Notes under the pieces: model-generated
Seen by the model: only the letters and a program-made list of their open reading frames with translations
Databases searched by the model: none
What the model was told of the DNA's origin: nothing
Position numbers and translations under genes: made by a program
Shown here: positions 55,156 through 64,000 of the stretch, piece after piece
How the letters are laid out: each line of letters begins with the position of its first letter
Numbering within the stretch: position 1 is the stretch's first letter
DNA from: Silene latifolia
Lineage: Eukaryota > Streptophyta > Magnoliopsida > Caryophyllales > Caryophyllaceae
Direction of reading: 5' to 3'
NCBI RefSeq assembly: GCF_048544455.1
Contig: NC_133538.1
Coordinates: 254,372,491-254,436,490, forward strand
Length of the DNA: 64,000 nt

Positions 55156-55577
55156 GTGGAGAATACTATCATAGAAGCCCTTACTCAAATTCTCCGGAAT
55201 CAACAAGATGCCAATGCTCAAGTCAATCGTCGTCCTTGCGTCCATGGCAAGAGATTCTTTGTGCCCTCATCTTCGTCATTTGTTAATAAGAACAAGAAGC
55301 CCTTTCCAAGAGGACAAGGACCAAGTGGACAAGTGCAAGGTGGACAAGCTCCCTCGTCGGAAGACAACCTTGAGGAGACCCACAAGTGCTTCAAGTGTAG
55401 GCAAGCTTATCACCCCGGGATGGGATGCTTTGATATGCCCTTGAAGTGTTACCATTGCAAGAAGCCCGGTCATCTCATCAAGGATTGCCCCGATAAGAAA
55501 AAGATTTCTCCTCCTCCTCATGACCCGGAAGCTGAGACAAGGAGAGCCGTTCGTGTCGAGAATCAAGTCGGAGCCGT
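55156..55577 (+). pseudogene. gag: Chromovirus gag remnant with two zinc knuckles
   Basis: The open stretch has no ATG at its start (GTG at 55156). It reads ENTIIEALTQILRNQQD, close to the usual chromovirus gag beginning, then passes straight to a Ser-rich linker and two CCHC-type knuckles (CFKCRQAYHPGMGC and CYHCKKPGHLIKDC). The 250-300 residue capsid domain normally between these parts is missing, so there has been an internal deletion. After the knuckles the frame runs toward the protease (NQVGAVDTR) and is cut by an inserted solo LTR. On the other side (57100-57160) the frame DTVTGVFSILDQP fits the protease start. No active capsid could form. Confidence 0.75.
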
Positions 55578-57083
55578 TGATACCCGTTGTGAGGTGTCAA
55601 AAATAAATTTATAATTTCCAACTACAACTATAGCTAGCGGCAGTCGGGTCGAACCACAGAGAGGCAGACGTAAATTCTAGTTGTTTAAATTCAGTCTAAG
55701 GTAACAATAAGGTGAGGGGTTTGATTGGATTGGTTTATAGCTAATGAGCGATAAAATAAAGTAAACTAAGCAAATAGATGAAATCAAATATAAAAAGAGG
55801 TACTAGGATGGTCGGTTCGTTATAGCTTCGGCGGCAGCATACTAAACAGGTCTAAATCGAACACAAGTGAGGCGGGAAACAAGAGGTCCTCTCGGTCCAC
55901 TCTTAACAAATAACATCTTTCGATCTCGCTATAGGTCCCTAATATCACTAATACTGGACTCTCGTCTGAAAAGTGACTAACGGTCTAAACTCTACTTATC
56001 TTTCGATCTCAGCACAGTTTAGTCATCTTAATTGGTGATCTAACAACTTTCCCTATCTTTCGATCTAATGGGTCAGTCATAAATTAAGCATCTAACTGGT
56101 CGCATGCATTCGATTCGTTAAATACATCATTAAAATCAATTAAAACGAAAGTTAACCTCACGTGGTCGATCGATCGACCGGTAAAGCGATCGATCGATCG
56201 ACACGCGATTGACCCAATTTAATACTACGCCGCCTACGCCATAATTCCCCTACATCCTAGCACAAACTATTTTGCTACTCACGCTGAAGGTGATAACAAC
56301 AATAATACTAGGGCATAAAAGTACTGAATTCATAATTAAAGCGGTAGGACAAACAATTAACATGCAACAATAAAATGGTTTTGGGAATCTAACTAGCAAT
56401 TCTATACTAATAACGAAATAGAAGTGAATTGAAATTGGGCAGAAGAATACCGAGAATAGCCGAAGAACGATTAAGAACAAGAGCGAAAATTCCAATGCTA
56501 AACAATATTCCAAACCCTAATAAAACTCAATTTTACTGTGTAAAACTTAATGTAAAAACTTGATAAAAATCGGATCCCTAAAACTGGTGTTCTAAGTTAC
56601 GTTATATAGCAAACATACGTAACTTTTATTTCCAAAACCTAAACTAAATGGGCTTGCGCTTCCTCGGTCTTTTAATTCTCGCCGGAATAGCAGTTTGGTC
56701 GATCGATTGCTAGGATGGTCGATCGACGGTCTTGATATCTGATAAGGAGCTTCCGAATCGAGGTTGGTCGATCGACAGATGGCAGTGGTCGATCGACTGC
56801 TTGAGCTGCTAATTGAATTCTATAATCTTGTGGATTTGTCTTTTGGGCCTTGAATTGCGCACCAAGCTCGTTCCTTAAGCGAATACTTCACGTCAAATGC
56901 AATGCAAGATACTCGGGGACGGATTTAGCTCGATTTTCGCTGGATTCTTCACATTTCTGCAATAATGTACAAAAATACGGAAGTAGACGGAAATAGGGAG
57001 AAATGGCAGCTTAAACTACACAAATGAGCTCTGAAATGCGTGTAAAATGGGATGTAAAACATCATATAAAAGACACGCATCAG
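55578..57083 (-). mobile_element. Solo Athila/Tat LTR inside the Gypsy gag-protease
   Basis: On the minus strand it starts TGATGCGTGTCTTTTATATG and ends ...caacgggtatca. The flanks gccgt (55573-55577) and gccat (57084-57088) are a 5-bp duplication with one mismatch. No interior remains. It contains palindromes at 56697-56800 and 56164-56205 and a TATA box gctatataac (minus strand, about 56601-56610). Confidence 0.8.
56697..56800. repeat. GGTCGATCGACC-type palindrome tract
   Basis: Four copies of GGTCGATCGA(C/T) within 100 bp, starting about 283 bp from the LTR start and ending about 90 bp before the LTR TATA. Two longer runs of GATC units with gatcgatcgatcgac occur at 56164-56205, about 880-920 bp from the LTR start. 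Confidence 0.9.
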
Positions 57084-58329
57084 CCATCGTTCATCCCGAC
57101 ACCGTTACGGGTGTGTTTTCTATCCTTGATCAACCTTATCTTACATTTATCCCGTGATACTCATCCTTCTTCTAAACTCCTTTTGGTTTACCTTCGGAGT
57201 ATCTCTTATATCATTCATTCCATTTTACCCTTGGAATTCTTTTTGTAATTTCTCCTCTCAACTCACCTTTGTACCTTTCCCTCTTTCCTTGACCATAAGC
57301 TTTGTCGTTCATGCATCTCCTATTCTTTTGGTTGTGCTTTTCCTCTTGAATTCTAGTCTAGAGGCTTATGAGAAATTCTTTCTTTGACATCTTTGTTGAC
57401 CTTCTTCGACTCTTACCCTTAGGAAGTTCATCATAGCTCTTTTGTTGGTTAACTTTAAATTCTCTTAGCATGCTTTGTAAACGTAATATCTAAGTTGTTT
57501 TTCCATTTCGTACAATTTCTAAATATTTCAAGCTACCATTATTGGTTCTTTGTTAAAAATTTATATTACTATTACAAAACTTTACCTATTTGTAAAGATT
57601 TGAAAAATGAAAATTGGATTTAATTCTCCTTTGTTCTTTGAGTATAACTTCTTTTTATTGACTTTTAATTATTAAACCCGAGATTACTTGTTCAATTTCT
57701 AACTAACTTTGATTTATTTATGATTCTTTGTCAAAGTTTAATGTTATAATTTCAAGAACTTGACTCCTTTATGAGTTTAAAAATGAAACTTTTATTTATA
57801 TTTCGGCTTTTGCAAAAGAAAATTCGAGTGGATTATCATTTTCAATTGGTTTTAACGTTGATAGGATGTTAGAACTCGTTATTAGAGAAGTTTAATAACT
57901 TGTTCTACACTTGTCGGCGAATGATTTTTGTTTTAAACTTGCCTTTGACTTGGAAAGTTAGCGCTCTTGTATGCACGACAAGAGCAATTTCGTTCCATGA
58001 AAGAGACTTATACTTTTGAAAACTCTTCATAAACATTTTTGGAAGTATTTTGACTTTGGATTTCTGCAAATGATTTGGTTTTTGGCCTTATCTTTGATTT
58101 GGAATGTGATGTTCTTGAATGCGCAACGAGAACACTTCCATTCCTTTGACGAGAATCTAGTACTGCTGGAAAATTTTACTTGAAACTTTTGAAGGAAATT
58201 TTAATTCTTTCAATGAGCAACCTTTTAATGTTTTAGTTACCAATTTCAAAAAGTCTGGCTTTATCTTTATAACCTTTCATTTTCTACTTTCAAGTTTCGT
58301 GGACGAAACTTTTTAAAATATGGGGTGAT
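57084..58329 (+). other. Decayed interior of chromovirus-like Gypsy
   Basis: Starts with a protease-like frame (DTVTGVFSILDQP, about 57097-57135), then loses any readable pol sequence. RT, RNase H, integrase and chromodomain are absent, so most of pol is deleted. The last 300 bp match 50494-50796. Confidence 0.65.
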
Positions 58330-58520
58330 TGTAACACCCGCGAATTTCTTATTTTGACATTTAAAATTTATTTAACCGTTTAATTACTTTATTTGATATT
58401 TTTAAATTATTTAATTTAATAATTCATTTTGAACATGATTTCTATAAAGGTAATATTTTAAAACTTAATTTATATAAAAATACGTATTTTAGTCGAATAG
58501 TAATAATAGTGATAAGTTTA
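58330..58520 (+). repeat. Truncated 3' LTR fragment of the Gypsy element
   Basis: TGTAACACCCGCGAATTTC..., matching 50797-50990, then a sharp break after gataagttta. Confidence 0.85.
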
Positions 58521-58545
58521 GGCCTGTTCGTGTGTTTCACATGTT

Positions 58546-59847
58546 TTGGCCAGGACATTTCGCGCTTATCGCTTTTATTATATTAATAATTTAGTTTTCG
58601 TAATCGTCTTTTTAAGAAAAAAAATTGAAGACCCTATTGGAGACGGAGTTGATTATAGTAATAATTATCTATTTGAATATCCGTTTATATCATTTGAGCA
58701 TGTGTTTGATCATTGCAATGAAATTGCTTATGAGTTAGGCTATCATTTGGTAAAGCCTAAGACCATCTCCAAGCAAAGGTCGTGCTAATTAGGTCGCGAC
58801 CCTGTTTTACTCTTAATCTCACTTTATTTATCTTGTCCTACTTTCACCCTCCCAAGCAGAAAGTCACGACCTAGGTCATCAACCCAATCATTTTTCACTT
58901 TCCAACCAATTACATCTCTCCACATTATATCACCTTTATATATATATATATATTATTAATTATTAATATTGTCAACCAATCACATATCGCCACATATAGG
59001 TCATGAGTTGGGTCAATTTGCTCCACCAAAGGTCACAAATTGACCTCTTCTCTCCAAAGGTTACCATAATTTTTTGGTTAATTGGTGATTAGTGTAACCA
59101 GGCAAGGTCATGACCTACCAGTTGACCTTGCTTGAGGATGGTCTAAGTATCACATTGAAAAAAGTCCTCCATATAAAATCGTCAAATATGAGAGTAATGA
59201 AATTTCAATAGTAGGGCTAAGGATCAAGTAAATCTGCAAAGGAGATCGAAAACTAAGCGGTTTATGTGTCTATTTGTGATAAAGGTATTAAACAGCAATG
59301 AAGGTGTATGGAAAGTCATTTCGAAGTGTGGGTTCCACAATCAAAGATTTGGAAGTTTTCTTGATGGTCATAAACGTAGAGCAATGTTTTTAGAAGAACA
59401 TAAACATTTATTAAGGAGCAATGGGAGGCTCAGGTGTAATCGGGGAAGATTATACATGCTTTTATGCTTAATTATCCTGATCAACCGGCCCCAGTGTTGA
59501 AACAAATTTACAACCGTTACGCACAACTGAGTTCAAAGGATAGAGATGGGAGAAACAACGTGTAACATATGTTGCGATTAGCAAGCGATGCGACCTACCT
59601 CCGGAATTTAAGGTAAATGAGGAAACAAGTGCTCTTAGACATGTTTTTATGGCTCATCCTGAGACAGTGGAGATGTTTAAAATGCGGCCAAATGTTGCTA
59701 TTATGGCTATGCTCTATTGTATCTGGAATGTGAGGAATGTGTTCAGGGTTGAACGTCATGTTCAGATGCCATGGACAGTGGTTAGACAAGTCAAAGAGGA
59801 AGAAGAAATGTGCTCAAGTTGTGTGGACATCAAAATATCAGCGTATT
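58546..59847 (+). pseudogene. MULE/FAR1-like transposase pseudogene
   Basis: Three pieces fit the plant MULE transposase family that is related to FAR1. First, FISFEHVFDHCNEIAYELGY (58690-58740) resembles the N-terminal block with F-S-R-E-E-L...A-x-x-L-G-F. After a MITE (58761-59143) comes GVWKVISKCGFHNQR with the DGH that follows it (about 59303-59362), matching the W-x-V-x-x-C-G-x-H-N-H zinc-binding block. Further on, the HPETVEMFK block (about 59657-59690) matches the start of the transposase domain. Stops and frame changes lie between the pieces (for example near 59230 and 59560), and the catalytic part is missing. So this is a broken fragment of a Mutator-like transposon or a host gene derived from one. 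The LTR breakpoints at 58520 and 59848 bracket it. Confidence 0.55.
58761..59143. mobile_element. Tourist-like MITE in the MULE pseudogene
   Basis: Terminal inverted repeat GACCATCTCCAAGCAAAGGTC...GACCTTGCTTGAGGATGGTC with a 3-bp duplication TAA (58758-58760, 59144-59146). It is 383 bp with a central AT run (58938-58952) and no coding capacity. Confidence 0.82.
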
Positions 59848-60275
59848 TGTAATACCCAGTATTTTAGTGGCATGGTTAGTGGTTAGTCAAACGGTGGAAA
59901 TGTTAAATGTGATTTTAAAATGTGTTTATAAATTTTATTTGAATATTTTATAAATGATATTTAATAATTATGGGATATGTTGTGAGACGGAATAATATAA
60001 TAAATAATGGATGAGTCGGGATGGTGTATTGGGCTCGTGTAAACCAAGTAGGTAGTATACAATAATTGATTATGTAATTAATAAGGGTTTTTCTATCCTA
60101 TGCCCACCAACCATAGGATAAAAAATCAAAAAGGAAAGAATTAAATGTATTTATTCTAAAGAAAAGTAAAAGTGATAAAATATTGCAATTTTCCATAAAA
60201 ACATAATTTAATTATTTCTTTTTTAGGTTTCTTATTCTATACCTAGTGGGCATAAGTTTCTTAACCTATGCCCGA

Positions 60276-60367
<92 letters not shown>

Positions 60368-60460
60368 ATAGTATAAATTATTAGGAAGTTTCCTATTACC
60401 TTCCTAAGACTACCTTCTACTAGTATAAAACCAAGGCTAGACCTACCTTATAGTTTCTAT
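59848..60460 (+). other. Gypsy-type LTR start and AT-rich DNA
   Basis: TGTAATACCCAGTATTTTAG at 59848 has the form of a Gypsy LTR start. The following DNA has no gene; near 60085-60280 an imperfect inverted repeat (tctatcctatgccc with the reverse at 60242-60270) may be a small MITE. Confidence 0.4.
60278..60366. repeat. (TAA)n microsatellite
   Basis: About 29 uninterrupted trinucleotide units. Confidence 0.95.
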
Positions 60461-61072
60461 TCACATAATAATATCACACATAATAGAGAGGAAAGAAAGA
60501 GATCTAGAAGAAGGAAAGGAAATTTAGGAGTCGTTTGGTTGCATGCAGGAATTTCCATTGCCTAGGAAGTGAAAGATCACATGAAGTTAGAATTCATGTG
60601 AATTAGAAAATGTTGTTTGGTTGCATATAGGAATTGCAATTCATGTAGGCATTCCCACTTACCTAGGGGGGCCTAGGTAAGCAACTTCCTCCATTATGGA
60701 GGAATTAGAATTCATGGGAAGTTCCAATTCATGTGAATTGGGGTAACCAAACAAGTTACCCATTTTGCAATTCACATGAATTGTACTTCCTGTGTTTTTT
60801 AGTGGGTAACCAAACGACCCCTTAGTGTTATTATCGTCTCAAGGTAAGACCGTCCCATAATATAATTTGTCTTGTAATTAATTCATATAACTTGTAATTG
60901 AACACGGTATGACCTTCACATAATAATATCACACATAATAGAGAGGAAAGAAAGAGATCTAGAAGAAAGAAAGGGAATTTAGTTTTATTATCGTCTCAAG
61001 GTAAGACCGTCCCATAATATAATTTGTCTTGTAATTAATTCACATAACTTGTAATTGAACACCGTATGACCT
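60461..61072. repeat. 157-bp tandem duplication, one copy holding a MITE
   Basis: Copy one is 60461-60526 plus 60822-60915; copy two is 60916-61072, uninterrupted. Both begin tcacataataatatcacac and end gtatgacct. Confidence 0.92.
60527..60821. mobile_element. Tourist-like MITE with TTA duplication
   Basis: Ends GGAGTCGTTTGGTTGC and (read on the minus strand) GGGGTCGTTTGGTTACC. Duplication TTA at 60524-60526 and 60822-60824. The interior is full of aattcatgtgaatt palindromes and has no ORF. The tandem copy at 60916-61072 shows the same site with one TTA and no insertion. Confidence 0.93.
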
Positions 61073-61290
61073 AACTATGCCTCGACCTTGACCCTAACCG
61101 AGACCACCATGTGACCCACCCTTGATCAGACCGTGACCATCGTTGACCGACCAGGGGTGGTGTTTTGACCGTGGGTTTTAGGCTAGGGTTTGGTTGTTGT
61201 TGTTGTTGCTGTTGATTGAACCACTAGTAAGGGCACAATTGAGATCTGGGTTGGCTGGGTTGTGGGAGGTGAGTCGACTGTCGTGGTGGT
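61073..61290. other. Non-coding, GT-rich retroelement-like DNA
   Basis: Contains ttttaggctagggtttgg and a (ttg)n run near 61194. It may be the downstream part of the LTR starting at 59848. No gene seen. Confidence 0.35.
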
Positions 61291-62658
61291 TGACAGGCTA
61301 GTCGTGTACCTACCAAAAATAACCAACTGGCACTAACTAATATAGCTAGGGAAGTCGGGTCGATCTCCACAAGAAGGCAAGATATCTTTTAAGGTCCGTC
61401 TATTTGGTCACAAAAAGGGGGGTTTAAATTTTGGTTTATAAACTAATAAAGGCTTAAAGGAATGAGCAGTAAAGAAAGAGCAATAAAAGATAGAAAATAT
61501 AATAGAGATGATCAAATGAGAGAGAACATGTCAGGATTTCGGTTCACCATGGTAGTCCAGCGACTCAACTGCAAATAGCTTAGATAATCTACTGTGAGAC
61601 GGATACAGGAAAGGTCCTTCCGGTCAACTTTCTATCCTATGTTTCCATTAACTTAACTTCCGTCCTCGTCAGGGTAGTCTACTGTTCATAGCAGGTCTAT
61701 TTAGTCCAATCTTCCGATCCAGGAGTAAATTTAACCAGATTAAAGGTAACTTAGAAGCGTGCACTCAACTAAGTCAGTATTATAATTAAATTGCCATGGG
61801 TACAGATTCTCACAAGTAAACAATCTAGTCTATTCGCTACATCGTCACAATCCTACCTTGGATTTCCTAATCCCAACATGAAAGAATTTAGCTACTCGTA
61901 TTACTAATGTTGTCAATAATAACAATAATGAATAAACTAATTGAAGGCATGATGAAATAATAACAATAATAATGCATAAACTAAATTAGGGCAGAATAAT
62001 TAAGACAATAAAACAAGGATTAAAGCAAGGAAATAATGAGATTAAGATTAAAAGGAGAAGAGAGATTACAATCTCAAGCGATTCCGGCGTAAAGATCAAA
62101 TCCACTAAGCAAAAGATTAAGGAAAAGAGAGTTTACAGTAGAAAGTGTAAAAGAGAGATTAAGAGTTTCAAAGATGAATAATGTGTAAGTAGCGTAGAAA
62201 ACAGCGTACCTAATAACCTAATTATTGAATTCTTAAAAAGGAAAACTAAGTCCATCACGAAATAACATAACACGGGTTAATTAAGCCCGTCTAAAATCAA
62301 AAACCCCTCGATCGAGCGATATAAAACCACTCGATCGAGGTCTTCAGCAGCTAATCCTCTCGATCGAGTAAAAAGATCACTCGATCGAGGAAACCCACTA
62401 AACAACATTTCGATCGAGCACAACAAAGCACTCGATCGACCTCTTCAACTTCCCAAACCACTCGATCGAGGTAGAATGCTTCTCGATCGAGTGTTCTTCC
62501 TCTAAGTCAGCTTCAAAATCGTCTTTGACTGCTCCGTTGACCACCCTTTACACATCCCAATGCATAACTCTCACTCTAACATTCCCGTCTCTTCAAAATG
62601 CATGCAAAACAGGACGAAAAGAGTACGGTTTCACCACTTTCAGGTTCATTTCTGCAAT
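61291..62658 (-). mobile_element. Athila/Tat LTR, start cut by a CACTA element
   Basis: Homologous to 3112-4514 in reverse orientation. Its 3' end lies near 61291-61305 and includes the gatcgacccgacttccc block. Its first ~125 bp (the TGATACGTG end) are missing because the CACTA element at 62659 inserted at the base matching attacagaaat. The expected remainder lies beyond the window. It holds the palindrome tract 62309-62490. Confidence 0.75.
62309..62490. repeat. CTCGATCGAG palindrome tract (second family member)
   Basis: Ten or so copies of CTCGATCGAG or one-base variants, the same word as at 3388-3592 and at the equivalent place in the LTR. Confidence 0.9.
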
Positions 62659-62683
62659 CACTACTAGAAAATAAGGCTAAGAG

Positions 62684-62955
62684 ACCATTGGAAATTGGCC
62701 TAAGAAACCAACATTGAGATGGTTTCAAGGTCAAAGGTCTCTTAGGGTAAGTAACCATCTAAATACAAATGGTTTCTTTGAAAAAAGTTAGAAATCAATG
62801 ATGATAGTTAGATGGTTTCTTAAATATCAGGAAAAGAAACCACTAGAGTGGGAAAAATGGTTTCTTAGCTAAAGATAAGAGACCATTTCTCACAATCAGA
62901 TGGTTTCTTTGCTTCTTCCAATGAAACCGACTGACATTGAAATATGGTCTCTTTG
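62684..62955. repeat. CACTA subterminal repeat array (second element)
   Basis: About twelve AGAAACCAT or ATGGTTTCT words (some AGAGACCAT) in both orientations within 270 bp. Confidence 0.8.
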
Positions 62956-63210
62956 ATTTTTTTTTTCTTTTTTTTTGTTCTCTCATACCATTCACAATTT
63001 CTTGGACAAGTATAAAGACATAAACGATACAAACTTTATACTGCATACACAGTATCTCATCAAAAATACATAATAACATTACAAAATTTATGACATTATC
63101 ACTTTGATAGTTACAATATATTTTGAAATACAGTGTATTTGCACAAAGTATCCCAAATATTAAAGGTATTTTCAAGAACTTACAAATTCGATATAAAGAA
63201 ATCCCAACTC

Positions 63211-64000
63211 ATTATTCTACACTATATACCTCCTCATCTACTTCTGTTGAGTACATTGGCTGAGCCTTATTAACTAATCTTGGACCCAAATATCCTAAAC
63301 ATCAATTTATCTGCATGGAAAATAAAATCCAGTCATACAAATAACTAGAAATCAAAAATCATTTGAAGGTACCTTAAATAATCAGAACTCATCAAATAAT
63401 GCAGCTGCATAAAATGAACATTAATCACGCACTTAACATTACATATGTACTCTCATTCAAAAGATATTCACTCTTACCTTAACAATATATTCGAGCAGAC
63501 ATTATTGTGACACAACAAAAGCAAGTTGGAGAGCAACTGCAGCTAAGGAAAAAGAGAATCGGGTAAGTCACTAACCAAAGAAATTCAAGAAACAAATATG
63601 CATTTCAATTTCCACCCGAAGTTTCTTAGTAGGAGGAAAAAACATTCTATATGTTTAATTGGGGGAAGAGATGTTATAATCGAGAAAGATGTTGTATTGT
63701 ATAATACTGCGTACTCATTTAGAGCTGTCAAATGAAAACCAACAATACTACCTCCATTGATTCAAATATTTACATCGGACTAAGGTCCAGAAGATTGAAG
63801 ATATGCGAGAGACAGTTCAAAGTGACAAAAGGACGTGAATGTATCAAAATCATAGAATTACCTTAACTGAATGAGGAAATCGATTGATCAATCGTCCTGC
63901 ATAAAACATTAGCAGTTGAACGTCACCAGTAATTGCCATATAAAAATTGTAGCATACCTAAGAAATACATTAAAAATTATAATATACCTGGTTGCTGTAG
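63211..64000 (-). other. Possible spliced transcript of the CACTA element
   Basis: On the minus strand several short stretches are bounded by good plant splice sites: 63862-63896 (atgcag before, aag then gtaatt after) and 63478-63542 (ccttag before, aag then gtaaga after), and one near 63373-63404. A last open stretch (about 63216-63298, ending with STEVDEEVYSVE and a stop) could be a terminal exon. The reading frame does not carry cleanly through all of them, so this may be a spliced 3' UTR. If real, it would be the end of a gene read leftward toward the terminus, as in CACTA elements whose transposase gene runs toward one end. Confidence 0.22.

Larger units (their letters stand above)
62659..64000. 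mobile_element. Left end of a second CACTA transposon
   Basis: Starts CACTACTAGAAAATAAGGC, the canonical plant CACTA terminus, directly after gcaat in an LTR. The subterminal region has repeated (a/g)gaaaccat words in both orientations. At least 1.34 kb lies in the window and the right end is outside, so size and autonomy are unknown. It is a different family from the element at 577-2377. Confidence 0.82.

Overview
The window is plant nuclear DNA made almost entirely of transposable elements stacked into and beside one another. It shows plant LTR retrotransposons (Ty1/Copia and Ty3/Gypsy), CACTA transposons, Tourist-like MITEs with 3-bp TAA/TTA target duplications, a TRIM-like element, a poly(A)-tailed retroposed insertion and AT-rich microsatellites. 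I find no intact host gene, no tRNA or rRNA gene and no CRISPR array. Frequent words such as tactccgta suggest a eudicot, possibly Caryophyllales. That is an impression from memory, not a test.

Layout. 1-5800: the 3' part of an Athila/Tat-type Gypsy element (LTR 3112-4514) split by a non-autonomous CACTA element (577-2377) that carries a small minus-strand ORF. 5809-9282: a Tourist-like MITE, a poly(A)-tailed insertion with a 12-bp duplication, and a MITE-like inverted repeat. 9288-11228: a TRIM-like array of four LTRs and two internal regions whose two outer ends are inverted copies of the same LTR start, flanked by ATTTT duplications. 12543-16441: a decayed Copia element with non-canonical TA...TA LTR ends and GAAAT duplications. 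16980-39758: remnant retroelement DNA holding a Copia element (18661-38912, duplication TATGG). Its 3' LTR is split by a Gypsy/Athila element (27076-38096, duplication ATTAG) that has gag, protease and an ATHILA ORF-1-like gene but no reverse transcriptase or integrase. 39759-48338: a second, related Copia element. 48516-49928: a solo Athila/Tat LTR (duplication AAGAA). 50494-58520: a recombined chromovirus-like Gypsy element with a 4.16-kb LTR full of tandem repeats, hit by another solo LTR. 58546-59847: a MULE/FAR1-like pseudogene with a MITE inside. 59848-62658: LTR fragments, a TAA microsatellite, a MITE with its own paralogous empty site, and an Athila/Tat LTR. 62659-end: the left end of a second CACTA element.

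How the parts relate. Two Copia elements (18.7 kb and 39.8 kb) are relatives, both broken by stops and frameshifts. Four LTRs with TGAT-type starts share one plan: a tract of short palindromes lies in U3 at about 280-520 bp from the LTR start, usually just before a TATA box, with a different palindrome in each family. The nested Athila element repeats this palindrome-plus-TATA arrangement inside its body, directly upstream of its ORF-1-like gene. That is the most unusual regulatory pattern in the window.
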